A DNA stretch of 56,895 bases, taken from NCBI GenBank assembly GCA_900765095.1, contig CAAFRB010000067.1:1-56895 (forward strand), written 5' to 3'. Below are positions 1-7,648 of the stretch, one piece after another. Positions within the stretch are counted from its first letter, which is position 1. The number at the start of each line of letters is the position of its first letter. Source of the DNA: Clostridia bacterium. Its GTDB lineage: Bacteria; Bacillota; Clostridia; TANB77; UBA1234. The notes below the pieces were generated by a model. It searched no databases, had not been told where the DNA came from, and was given only the letters and a program-made list of their open reading frames with translations. A program made the translations under genes and the position numbers.

Positions 1-815
1 CCTTCTGTTGTTATCAAGATTTTTCCTGTATCTTGGTCTATACCTATTATTCTCCATTTTGCTGTTATTTCTGTTTCCAATAATTGTGACGCTGCTCCTG
101 TCTTATTTGATAATGTTGCAACTTTTTTCTTTGTTGTCAAATTATAATTTACATAGTTTCCTACATCTATCTTTTCTAGTATTGTTTCAAACTCTTTTCT
201 CGTTAGTCCATCTGCTAGCAATTCTAGTCCTTCAAGTTCTCCTTTTGCATTCGTTGAAATTGTTAGTGGCACATTTGCTACTGTTATATCTAAGTAACCA
301 GTTGCATCTATCAATGATTCTGGTACTTCTGATGTAGCATTTATTATGTACTTTTCTTCATATTGATATGGTGGCCATACAAACACCGTTCCTGCTCTTG
401 TTATTGCATACGTTACTTCTACATTCGATTTAGTTTTAGTTTCAACTCTCATTGCTGGCAATTTTATTCCGATGTCTGCTGTCTTTGAAATTACCGTGTA
501 ATCTGGTATTCTATCCCTAGTTAGCACATCATCATCAGTCTTGCCACCCCTTGCAGCATAATTGTACGCCTGTTCATCCGTTATCTGTCTTCCCTTCGCT
601 ACCATATCGCCCTTAACCGATAACGCCTTTTGAGTTATCGCATCTTGCACTTCAGATATATTCGACACAAACTTTGAATAGTTCGCTTTTCCTATTGTAC
701 TTGTTGAATTGTTAAACGCAATTGCCGCCAATATTAGCACAACTATTATTGTTATTACTAGTGCTATTAATGATACCCCTTCTTCTTTTTTCATTAATCC
801 TTTCATCTTTTTCAT
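1..815 (-). CDS. Type IV pilin-like secreted protein, 3' end outside window
   Basis: About 271 codons are visible and the frame is still open at the left edge, so the C-terminus is missing. Residues 9-12 (KKEE) are followed by G-VSLIALVITIIVVLIL and then AAIAF, the layout of a type IV prepilin: a basic leader, a glycine cleavage site and a hydrophobic helix. The usual Glu at mature position 5 is Ala here, which is common in clostridial pilin-like proteins. The rest is Thr/Lys/Val-rich with no motif I recognise. AGGAAAGG directly abuts the ATG at 815, so the in-frame ATG at 806 may be the better-spaced start. The prepilin reading is family knowledge; whether it forms pili or is a pseudopilin is unknown. 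It lies about 85 bases downstream of a terminator-like hairpin (898-938) that closes the preceding small gene. Confidence 0.7.
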   Translation of the reverse strand, partial: MKKMKGLMKKEEGVSLIALVITIIVVLILAAIAFNNSTSTIGKANYSKFVSNISEVQDAITQKALSVKGDMVAKGRQITDEQAYNYAARGGKTDDDVLTRDRIPDYTVISKTADIGIKLPAMRVETKTKSNVEVTYAITRAGTVFVWPPYQYEEKYIINATSEVPESLIDATGYLDITVANVPLTISTNAKGELEGLELLADGLTRKEFETILEKIDVGNYVNYNLTTKKKVATLSNKTGAASQLLETEITAKWRIIGIDQDTGKILITTE

Positions 816-897
816 CCTTTCCTGTATAAAATAAATTATTATCCGTAACGGTGCTTAAGTTAAACCTCGATACGTAAAAATGTTTTCTCTGGACCGC

Positions 898-938
898 AAA
901 AAGACTAGGCTAAGTACCCCTTAATACTTAACCTAGTC
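898..938 (-). terminator. Intrinsic terminator (or attenuator) between the microsatellite gene and the pilin-like gene
   Basis: On the minus strand GACTAGG and TAAGTA pair with TACTTA and CCTAGTC, separated by one mismatch and an 8-base loop, and TTTTT follows. It lies just after the stop reached by the long frame of the microsatellite gene and about 85 bases before the pilin-like ATG, so it could end the first gene or attenuate read-through into the second. Confidence 0.6.
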
Positions 939-1033
939 TGCGATTATCCGTCACTTATAAAATTTTGAGTATACAAACAAGAACCTGCACCTAACTCATT
1001 GCAAGCGGAAAAAACATTTACATTTAATAATAC

Positions 1034-1106
<73 letters not shown>

Positions 1107-1142
1107 TTTTCATTCTCCTCTTTTGTTCCTTTTGATGTATTT

Positions 1143-1170
1143 ATTTTATCATATTGAATTTTATTTTCAA
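1143..1170 (-). promoter_or_regulatory. Sigma-A promoter for the microsatellite gene
   Basis: On the minus strand TTGAAA (1165-1170) and TAAAAT (1143-1148) are 16 bases apart, placing transcription start about 30 bases before the ATG at 1106. Confidence 0.55.
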
Positions 1171-1263
1171 GTATTAATAAAATTTGTTATTTCCGTATCT
1201 TACGACCATTCCTTTCTTTCAAAGCACAAAACTTGATTAAAAATATTGTATTTTACAGTTTTT

Positions 1264-1359
1264 TCAAACTTCTCCTATTAAATAATGATTGTCCTTGAGC
1301 CCATACAGTTTACAAAATGCACTCCAAAACTCAATAAACAAAAATGGCGAAGCCAACAT
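1264..1359 (-). other. Possible 31-codon ORF, no ribosome binding site
   Basis: The minus strand reads MLASPFLFIEFWSAFCKLYG and ends LKDNHYLIGEV. The composition looks protein-like and the frame stays open for eight more codons upstream. No Shine-Dalgarno sequence precedes the ATG, and the frame begins just after the terminator of the SH3 gene. It may be a small gene, the tail of a decayed gene or part of a repeated intergenic element. Confidence 0.2.
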
Positions 1360-1370
1360 TCTCAAAATCG

Positions 1371-1400
1371 AAAACAGACTGCCCTATTAAGAGCAGTCTG
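1371..1400 (-). terminator. Rho-independent terminator of the SH3 protein gene
   Basis: CAGACTGC (1375-1382) pairs with GCAGTCTG (1393-1400); on the minus strand the stem is followed by TTTTC. It starts 7 bases after the stop codon of the SH3 gene. Confidence 0.8.
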
Positions 1401-1407
1401 CTTCAAG

Positions 1408-2124
1408 TTAATAATCAACCGTTACGTCCGCCATGGGGACAAACGCCACAATCTCTTCAGTTTCGCTATACCAGTAAGAAACGGCGTAATAACCGTCCTG
1501 AATAGCGTAAATAGTGACCTTGTCGCCCACCGCGTAATTCTTAAGTGCCTTGTAACCGGGCTCCGGGTACACGTATGCCTTAGTCGCATTGACAACAGTA
1601 CCAGTCACAGGGGTCTGCGAAAGATACCAGTCAAACTGGTCAGAATCCAACATCAAGGTATACTTGGAAATATACCCCGCTGCCGTCCGCAAGTTGATGA
1701 TATAGTAATTGTCAGTTTCGGCAATCACAACATACAACTCACCGGCAGGCACATATCCGACCCGCTTATTAGTAAGACTCGGTGCTGCATAAACCGGCGC
1801 ACCTTCACACGTGAACACCATCTTCGGGTTCAACATGAAGTAGCACGATAATGCGTACCCCACGGTACCATCATCAAGCCTGATAGTATACCACGCACCG
1901 TTTTCTTCGATCACATTGTACTTCTCTCCATTCAACCCAGACTTGATAATCTGAGCACTCTCATTAGGAGAAGTTCTAATCGACACATTACGAGAAATGA
2001 CGTACGCCTCGCCAATCTTGTCGATAGGAGTAATGTCAGCGTAGGCCTGCGTGATACCAGTACCCGTCAGTACCATTACACTCACCAGGAAGAAAGTAAG
2101 GAAACCACTAATCAGCCGTTTCAT
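1408..2124 (-). CDS. Secreted protein with three SH3b-like domains
   Basis: A 238-residue protein with an N-terminal signal peptide (MKR followed by a hydrophobic run, probable cleavage near TQAYA). The rest divides into three SH3b-like units: about 40-100 (with VSIRTSPNESAQIIKS, the classic SH3_3 signature), 105-160 and 175-235. Such domains bind peptidoglycan or other wall components outside the cell; no catalytic domain accompanies them. AAGGAGG lies 7 bases before the ATG. The gene is monocistronic, with its own consensus promoter and terminator. Its codons use more C and G than the surrounding genes, suggesting recent acquisition or a different expression class. Confidence 0.75.
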   Translation of the reverse strand: MKRLISGFLTFFLVSVMVLTGTGITQAYADITPIDKIGEAYVISRNVSIRTSPNESAQIIKSGLNGEKYNVIEENGAWYTIRLDDGTVGYALSCYFMLNPKMVFTCEGAPVYAAPSLTNKRVGYVPAGELYVVIAETDNYYIINLRTAAGYISKYTLMLDSDQFDWYLSQTPVTGTVVNATKAYVYPEPGYKALKNYAVGDKVTIYAIQDGYYAVSYWYSETEEIVAFVPMADVTVDY

Positions 2125-2166
2125 GTTTCTACCTCCTTAATATTTATTCTCTTTGGCTGCATTGCC

Positions 2167-2195
2167 ATTATACTCCAAATTCCATAATATGTCAA
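2167..2195 (-). promoter_or_regulatory. Consensus sigma-A promoter of the SH3 gene
   Basis: Minus strand TTGACA (2190-2195), 17-base spacer, TATAAT (2167-2172): a perfect consensus, about 43 bases before the ATG. Confidence 0.85.
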
Positions 2196-2420
2196 CACAT
2201 TAGCCAAATTTCCATCTTCATGTTTATGGAATTTTCGTTACTATTCAGGCTCAATTCGTGACAACGCTGAATTATGATGTTTTTATGGAGCACACTATGC
2301 TCCACTACATTTTTATAGCACACATATGTGTATGGTACAAAATAGTTACATATTTGATGTAATTTTTATATTAGTCCTTACCATCCTCTTGAAGAAACTT
2401 AAAAAGTACTTTAAGAGATA

Positions 2421-2509
2421 ATAAAAAAGTAATCACTCTGTTCTTGCCCAGACAAGTGATTACTTAAATCATTTAGACGGCCAACCGCTTGATGCGGATT
2501 CCTTTATCT
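2421..2509 (-). ncRNA. Small orphan RNA, about 90 nt, resembling a type I antitoxin RNA
   Basis: A minus-strand promoter (2516-2544) is followed about 80 bases later by a strong terminator. Between them is no usable ORF but two hairpins: CCGCATCAAGCGG (2484-2496) and the terminator stem AAGTAATCACT/AGTGATTACTT (2427-2437 and 2455-2465) followed by six T. The layout and the CCGC-loop-GCGG/TTGGCC segment resemble antitoxin RNAs of holin-like type I toxin-antitoxin pairs of Firmicutes. A convergent toxin ORF would be expected on the plus strand just before 2427, but stops there (TAATAA) exclude one, so this is an orphan or remnant. The class assignment is inference. Confidence 0.5.
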
Positions 2510-2515
2510 ATTTTT

Positions 2516-2544
2516 ATTTTAGTATATCTTATGCAATAAGTCAA
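2516..2544 (-). promoter_or_regulatory. Sigma-A promoter of the small RNA
   Basis: Minus strand TTGACT (2539-2544), 17-base spacer, TAAAAT (2516-2521). No ORF follows, which is why the transcript is read as noncoding. Confidence 0.7.
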
Positions 2545-2598
2545 CAATTTATGTTCAAAATTTCAGTTTTTGTAACATTTAATACTTTTATGCACACT

Positions 2599-3828
2599 CT
2601 ACGTCCTTAACTCTTTTATCATTGTTTCTGCAAATATTGCGTAGCCTTTTGCTGGGTCTGATAAATATACGTGAGTAACTGCACCAATCAGCTTATTATC
2701 TTGAATTATTGGACTTCCACTCATTCCTTGAATTATTCCACCTGTTTTCTCTAATAATTCTTCATCAGTAACTTTTATTATCATTCCTTTTGATGAAACA
2801 TTAGGATTATCAGCTATTTTCACAATCTCTATTTCATATTCTTTTGGCTTTTTATCTCCGTCAATTGTACAGATCACTTTTGCTTTTCCTGCCTTTATTT
2901 CATTTTTTGAAGCTACTAGCACCTCACTTCTCCCATTAAAGTAGTCTACGTCGCCAGAAAATGTTCCATATATTCCGTTTACATTATTTTTCTTAATCGA
3001 TCCTATTTCAACTTTTTCATTTAATAGCCCTTTTATCTCTCCGGGTGAATTCTTCGTTCCTTTGGTTACTTCCATAATTGAAGCAATGTTTAGAGTGCCT
3101 GTGTCTACATCTATTAGCTCCTTTACGTCATAGTCAGATATTCCATGCCCCAATGCACCATACACATTGTTTTTTTCATCATAAAATGTCAAAGTTCCAA
3201 CTCCCATTGCACCATCTCTTACCCATAATCCTAGTCTTTTCATTCCGTCATCGAAACATTTTATTGGTGCCATAGTTTCTACAAGAATGTTGCCGTCTTT
3301 CTCGTATTCAACTGTCACTTCGTCGTCTTCTGATGTGTTTACCGCTTCTACTAGTTCTTTTATGGTTTCTACCGGAATGTTATTTATTTTCATTATTTTA
3401 TCTCCTCGTTCGATGTTGCTATTCAAATATGGTTCATACCAGTTTCCATCTGTGCCTTGAACTGGCGCTTCTCCTATTACTAATACACCTTTTGAATATA
3501 ATCTTATTCCAATTGCGTCGCCACCTATTTTTACACTCGTAGCAGGCAATACACTAACACTAATATCTTTCTTCATAATTCCACCAAAAGCAGATAATGT
3601 AAGCTTGTTGTTTCCTACAAAATTGCTCTTCACCTTTGTAATTCTATTAAAAAAAGATTCTCTATCTGAAGTATTTTCTCCTTCTATATTTATTCCTTTT
3701 AAATAATTTATTTCATAATTTTCATTTTGAAACAAAACAATTTCTTCGGGAATTTTATCAATATTTGTAATATAAAGATATAAAACTGTGAATAATACTA
3801 TTAAGAAAAATAATTTTTTTGTTTTCAT
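2599..3828 (-). CDS. spoIVB: SpoIVB peptidase (stage IV sporulation protein B)
   Basis: Serine peptidase of family S55. In known spore formers it is secreted from the forespore and starts pro-sigma-K activation by cleaving SpoIVFA. The 409-residue product has an N-terminal membrane anchor (about 6-22), a PDZ domain (about 105-190) and the peptidase domain, with the catalytic His in GALGHGISD (about 228), an Asp in KVTDEELL (about 355) and the Ser in GMSGSP (about 370). The start is the ATG at 3828, with AAAGGAG 7 bases upstream; a longer frame to 3870 has no such site. It follows recN as in other spore formers, but spo0A, the usual next gene, is absent. A terminator separates it from recN. 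Confidence 0.93.
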   Translation of the reverse strand: MKTKKLFFLIVLFTVLYLYITNIDKIPEEIVLFQNENYEINYLKGINIEGENTSDRESFFNRITKVKSNFVGNNKLTLSAFGGIMKKDISVSVLPATSVKIGGDAIGIRLYSKGVLVIGEAPVQGTDGNWYEPYLNSNIERGDKIMKINNIPVETIKELVEAVNTSEDDEVTVEYEKDGNILVETMAPIKCFDDGMKRLGLWVRDGAMGVGTLTFYDEKNNVYGALGHGISDYDVKELIDVDTGTLNIASIMEVTKGTKNSPGEIKGLLNEKVEIGSIKKNNVNGIYGTFSGDVDYFNGRSEVLVASKNEIKAGKAKVICTIDGDKKPKEYEIEIVKIADNPNVSSKGMIIKVTDEELLEKTGGIIQGMSGSPIIQDNKLIGAVTHVYLSDPAKGYAIFAETMIKELRT

Positions 3829-3891
3829 TTTTAAACTCCTTTCATTTTGTTTCAAATTTAACTTGTCCAAAAATGAAAAAAGTTATGATAA

Positions 3892-3929
3892 CAAAAAAAA
3901 TTTCCACATTTGCCAATAGAAATGTGGAA
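3892..3929 (-). terminator. Rho-independent terminator after recN
   Basis: TTCCACATTT (3902-3911) pairs perfectly with AAATGTGGAA (3920-3929); on the minus strand an eight-T run follows. It ends the sigma factor-recN operon 6 bases after the recN stop. Confidence 0.88.
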
Positions 3930-3934
3930 TGTTT

Positions 3935-5557
3935 TTAGTTTTCTTGTGTTCTCATGTTTTCTCTAATTTCGTTTGCGTGCTTTAAAACAGCTTCTGAAAT
4001 ATCGTTTCCAGCTAGTATTCTGGCAACTTCTTTTACTGTTTGTTCTTCATTTAGTTTATTTACAGATGTGGCTGTTCTACCATTTTTTTCTTGTTTTTCA
4101 ATAAAATAATTGAAATCTCCTGCAGCGGCAATAACCGGCAAGTGGGTAACGCATATTACTTGATGTGTTTTTCCTATTCGTTTCATCTTTTCGGCAACTG
4201 CTTTTCCTGCTTGTCCACTTATTCCCGTATCTATCTCATCAAATATCATTGTTGGTACATCATCATATTGACAAAGCACTACTTTTAACGCAAGCATAAC
4301 TCTTGATAATTCACCACCAGAGGCTATTTTTGAAAGTGGCTTTATTCCTTCTCCTGTGTTTGTGCATATCATAATCTGAACAATGTCTAATCCACTTTCT
4401 AGAAATTCTTGTGATTCTTTAAAGTAGAATTCAATGTATGCTTTCTTCATCTCTAATTCTTGTAGCTCTTTGTTTACTTGTTCTTCTATTACTTTTGAGT
4501 ATTTTTTCCTAATTTTTCTGATTTTTTCACTTAATTCTTTTAGCTTTTCCTCTTTTTTTATTTTTTCTGTTTCTAGCTTTTTTATTATCTCTTCTGAATT
4601 TTCTAGGAAGTCTAGTTCACCAGAAATTTTTTCTAAGTATTCTAATATTTTAGGTATTGTATTTCCATATTTTCTTTTTAGTGAAAATATTAAGTCCAGC
4701 CTCTCCTCTATTTCTTTTTGTTTTGCCTCATCGAAATCGATTTCGTCTAAGTAGCTTGTCATGTCGTAGGTGATATCGTTTAAAGAATAATACGCATCGT
4801 TTATTGTTTGTAATAATTTATCATATTTTTCATCTATGTGTGATATGGTTGAAAGCTCTTTTGCTACGTTTTCTAGGTTTTCAAGTACATTGTCGTGAAG
4901 AGTGTTGTACGATTCACTTATCGCTCTTGCTATTTTTTCAGAATTTAAAATTAGATTTCTAGTGTTATTTAGTTCGTCTTCTTCATCTTCTTTTAAGCTC
5001 GCCTCTTCTATTTCATCTTTTTGATATTTCAATAAATCTATTCTTCTTGCTCTTTCTGATGGATCACCATATCCTTCTTTTATTTTTGCTTTTATATCTT
5101 TATACTCGCCAAGTATATCTTGATACTCTTTTTTTAGTGGTGATATTTCTTTTTCGCAAAAATTGTCAAGTAGCTCTAAATGGGTCTTTTCATTTAGTAA
5201 TGATTGGTTGTCATGCTGTCCATGTATATCAATTAGATTTTCTCCAACTGCTTTTAATTCATTTAACGTGACCATTCTTCCGTCTATCTTACATATATTT
5301 CTTCCATTTTGATAAAATTCTCTCGTTAAGATTTTTGTTTCATCACCACGAAAAAAGCACGCTTCTACCAAAGCCATGCTCTCTCCATGTTTAATTATAT
5401 CCTTTGACATTCTAGAGCCTGTTATTGCACTTATGGAATCTATTATCAAGCTCTTACCAGCACCGGTTTCACCAGTTAAAATGTTTAGCCCATCTTCAAA
5501 ATTTATTGTGATTTCATCAATTATTCCAATATTTTTAATATGTAGTTGTCCTAACAT
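3935..5557 (-). CDS. recN: DNA repair protein RecN
   Basis: SMC-like ATPase acting early at DNA double-strand breaks. The 540 residues are close to the family length. Walker A GETGAGKS is at 29-36, a long coiled-coil middle spans about 155-370, and the C-terminal half holds the signature LSKIASGGELSR and Walker B PTMIFDEIDTGISG. The ATG at 5557 follows AGAGGTATAAT and lies one base past the stop of the upstream membrane protein gene, so translation is probably coupled and recN is co-transcribed with the ECF sigma factor. That linkage is unusual, because recN often follows argR or ahrC. Confidence 0.95.
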   Translation of the reverse strand: MLGQLHIKNIGIIDEITINFEDGLNILTGETGAGKSLIIDSISAITGSRMSKDIIKHGESMALVEACFFRGDETKILTREFYQNGRNICKIDGRMVTLNELKAVGENLIDIHGQHDNQSLLNEKTHLELLDNFCEKEISPLKKEYQDILGEYKDIKAKIKEGYGDPSERARRIDLLKYQKDEIEEASLKEDEEDELNNTRNLILNSEKIARAISESYNTLHDNVLENLENVAKELSTISHIDEKYDKLLQTINDAYYSLNDITYDMTSYLDEIDFDEAKQKEIEERLDLIFSLKRKYGNTIPKILEYLEKISGELDFLENSEEIIKKLETEKIKKEEKLKELSEKIRKIRKKYSKVIEEQVNKELQELEMKKAYIEFYFKESQEFLESGLDIVQIMICTNTGEGIKPLSKIASGGELSRVMLALKVVLCQYDDVPTMIFDEIDTGISGQAGKAVAEKMKRIGKTHQVICVTHLPVIAAAGDFNYFIEKQEKNGRTATSVNKLNEEQTVKEVARILAGNDISEAVLKHANEIRENMRTQEN

Positions 5558-5558
5558 A

Positions 5559-6239
5559 TTATACCTCTTTCTGGATTTTCACCTTTCCATTTACTTCAGT
5601 TATACTAATCAAATCTTCATATTCTTTTAAGATTGTTTTAACCTCATCTATGTTTGCATTTAAAATCATGTATTCGTCATTAATTTCTTCTATGGGTATA
5701 CCATTTTCTGTTAATGTTTTCTCAATGTTTGCGTCGTCGCAAGTATCACCGCTTATTAATCTATCAATTTCTTCGTCTTTCTTTGATTTAGAATTCTCAA
5801 ACGAAGTTATCATGCAAGAAGTATTATCCGTCAAGTTAGCAGAACCGTTCATTTTTAAATCGTCGTTGCCACCTTTTAAGTATTCGCTTTTTACAGTATC
5901 AAGAGCAGTTTGTTTATTTTCGTTTGTAGCGCTTCCTGCTACAAGACTATTATTTTCTGTTTTTTCATCGACAACATTTGACGAAGAATACATTTGCATG
6001 CTTTGCCAACTATCTTTTTCAAATGCAAGATTATCGCTTTTTGTGTTAGTTTTTAATGTAACAGTAACAGCAAGTAGAATTACTGCTGCAGTTGAAGCCC
6101 AAGTGATAACATATTTTTTCATATTCTTCTTTTTCTGAGCTTCAATATTTTTTATTTCTTTCATGACTTTTTTGCTGAAATTCGCTGGAACTTCATATTC
6201 ATAATCCATTTTTTTCAATTCATCTAGCATTCTTCTCAT
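5559..6239 (-). CDS. Single-pass membrane protein, probable anti-sigma factor
   Basis: A 226-residue protein directly behind an ECF sigma gene (22-base gap) with a good AGGAGGTGATAA site. It has about 41 charged cytoplasmic residues, one membrane helix (about 43-62) and a Ser/Asn/Asp-rich outer segment of about 160 residues. Position and topology are those of an anti-sigma factor that holds the sigma factor at the membrane. The zinc-binding HxxxCxxC motif of the common ZAS class is absent, so the assignment rests on context and topology. The last 50 residues (LTENGIPIEEINDEYMILNA onward) form a compact, possibly sensory, domain. Confidence 0.5.
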   Translation of the reverse strand: MRRMLDELKKMDYEYEVPANFSKKVMKEIKNIEAQKKKNMKKYVITWASTAAVILLAVTVTLKTNTKSDNLAFEKDSWQSMQMYSSSNVVDEKTENNSLVAGSATNENKQTALDTVKSEYLKGGNDDLKMNGSANLTDNTSCMITSFENSKSKKDEEIDRLISGDTCDDANIEKTLTENGIPIEEINDEYMILNANIDEVKTILKEYEDLISITEVNGKVKIQKEV

Positions 6240-6261
6240 ACGTTATCACCTCCTAATCATT

Positions 6262-6846
6262 TTAGTTAGACTCTATATATTCTAGAAAAGTTCCCTCTTC
6301 ATCCAATAACTCTTTTAGTTTTAATCTTGCTCTATTTATTTGTGACTTAACTGTTCCAAGTTTTACATCTGTAATTTTTGAAATTTCTTCATACGAGAAT
6401 CCTTTTATATCTCTTAAAACTATCATCACCCTCTGCTTTTCAGGCAATTTGTTTATACAATTGTGTAATTTTTCTTGCAGTTCTTTCTCCTCGTATAATT
6501 CTTCCTGTGACTTGTCTTCACTTGGTAATTCTCTATTTACTTCGCCATCATCGACTTCGATTTTCTCATCTAAGTATATTACGTTTTTTCTTTTCTTCAT
6601 TTCATCTAGGCAAAGGTTGACGGTAATTTTGTAAATCCATGTGTACAGCGAAGATTCGCCTTTGAACTTTCCTAAGTTTTTATATATTTTTATAAACACT
6701 TCTTGTGCAAGGTCTTCAATCTCGTTTTGATTTTTTGTCATGTTGTATATTAAGCCAAATACTTTGCTTTGATACTTTTGTATTATCTTTTCGTATACAT
6801 CAGCATCTCCTTTTTTTACTTTTTCCACTAATTCTTCATCAGTCAC
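6262..6846 (-). CDS. ECF (extracytoplasmic function) RNA polymerase sigma factor
   Basis: A 194-residue sigma-70 family protein. Region 2 (about 15-85) contains YNMTKNQNEIEDLAQEVFIK and the -10 recognition segment SSLYTWIYKITVNLCLD. Region 4 (about 128-182) contains LPEKQRVMIVLRDIKGFSYE and the helix-turn-helix ending TVKSQINRARLKLKELL. It is similar in layout to SigW/RpoE. The start is GTG at 6846, six bases after GGAGGTGA; an ATG a little upstream is out of frame. It heads an operon with a probable anti-sigma factor and recN. The promoter at 6887-6915 is of sigma-A type; I saw no AAC-type ECF box, so self-regulation is not evident. Confidence 0.9.
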   Translation of the reverse strand: MTDEELVEKVKKGDADVYEKIIQKYQSKVFGLIYNMTKNQNEIEDLAQEVFIKIYKNLGKFKGESSLYTWIYKITVNLCLDEMKKRKNVIYLDEKIEVDDGEVNRELPSEDKSQEELYEEKELQEKLHNCINKLPEKQRVMIVLRDIKGFSYEEISKITDVKLGTVKSQINRARLKLKELLDEEGTFLEYIESN

Positions 6847-6886
6847 ACTTCATCACCTCCATGCCACCTAACCTCTTATATTCCTT

Positions 6887-6915
6887 AGTATACTATATGA
6901 TTTTTTATATATCAA
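6887..6915 (-). promoter_or_regulatory. Sigma-A promoter of the ECF sigma-recN operon
   Basis: Minus strand TTGATA (6910-6915), 17-base spacer, TATACT (6887-6892), about 40 bases before the GTG start. Confidence 0.65.
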
Positions 6916-6970
6916 GCTGTTATTTTGTAGTTGGTGTGTTTTTCTGATTCATATCAAATTTACATAGCTA

Positions 6971-6999
6971 TTGATTATCAGCTGTTTTAATGATATAAT
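6971..6999 (+). promoter_or_regulatory. Sigma-A promoter of the DUF4364 gene
   Basis: TTGATT (6971-6976), 17-base spacer, TATAAT (6994-6999). It is divergent from the sigma operon promoter. Confidence 0.7.
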
Positions 7000-7030
7000 G
7001 AGCAAAATCAAGGTTGTTGAAGGTGATTTT

Positions 7031-7576
7031 ATGAACGAAAATGAAAGAAATAATTTGGGGAGTGGAGAGATTCTCGCCGAAAATAAATTAATTATATTAT
7101 ATCTGATGTACAATGTTAAATGTGCTTTGTCAAATTTACAAATTCTTAAACTTTTGTATGATTTTGAAGGTTTCAATTATTATTATTTTCAACACTTACT
7201 TTCTGATTTGGTAGAAAAAAATTATATTATTACTTACCAGCAAAATGATGAATGGCTTTATGAGATTTCGCCATCTGGTGTTGAAGTTCTTGAACTTACT
7301 GAAAATATGTTACCTGGTATTATTAAGCATAAGATAGATGTGATTACTAGGGATCTTTTGAGTGATGTTAAGAATGAGCTGACGGTAACAGCAGAGTATG
7401 TTCCTGAAAATAATGATATGTATACGACAAAATGCAAATTGTCTGAGCCTCAAAAGTCTCTTTTTGAGTTAAATATTCTTTGTACTTCCCAAAGTGAAGC
7501 TAAGAAAATTGCCGAAAATTGGCATAATAATGCTAACAAATATTGCGAAGAAATTAAGAAGATGTTATTGAATTAA
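7031..7576 (+). CDS. DUF4364 family protein (winged-helix-like regulator)
   Basis: A 181-residue protein matching my recollection of the Clostridia-specific DUF4364 family. Residues 18-95 (LAENKLIILYLMYNV, then QILKLLYDF, LLSDLVEKNYI and EISPSGVEVLEL) have the pattern of a PadR/MarR-like winged helix, and the C-terminal half is an alpha/beta domain of unknown role. GAAGGTGA lies 5-6 bases before the ATG at 7031; frames reaching further upstream would cover the promoter. Monocistronic. A transcriptional role is inferred; targets are unknown. Confidence 0.72.
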   Translation: MNENERNNLGSGEILAENKLIILYLMYNVKCALSNLQILKLLYDFEGFNYYYFQHLLSDLVEKNYIITYQQNDEWLYEISPSGVEVLELTENMLPGIIKHKIDVITRDLLSDVKNELTVTAEYVPENNDMYTTKCKLSEPQKSLFELNILCTSQSEAKKIAENWHNNANKYCEEIKKMLLN

Positions 7577-7580
7577 ATTA

Positions 7581-7642
7581 AGAGTAGACTTCCATGAAGT
7601 AAACTTATGATAGTTAACTTCGTATGTAGCCTACTCTTTTTA
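7581..7642. terminator. Bidirectional terminator between convergent genes
   Basis: AGAGTAG (7581-7587) pairs with CTACTCT (7631-7637), with further pairing inside, followed by TTTTTAT on the plus strand; the A-rich 5' flank supplies T residues for the minus-strand gene. It separates DUF4364 from the convergent methyltransferase gene. Confidence 0.75.
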
Positions 7643-7648
7643 TACAAT

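Noticed and set aside
820..1030. c-di-GMP riboswitch upstream of the pilin-like gene
   Set aside because: The position is attractive, since class II c-di-GMP switches precede pilin genes in Clostridioides, but neither the GEMM-I core nor the class II conserved segments could be found in the minus-strand sequence.
1285..1851. Long plus-strand frame of 188 codons
   Set aside because: It lies opposite the SH3 protein gene, has no Shine-Dalgarno, and its residues mirror the antisense of a well-supported secreted protein.
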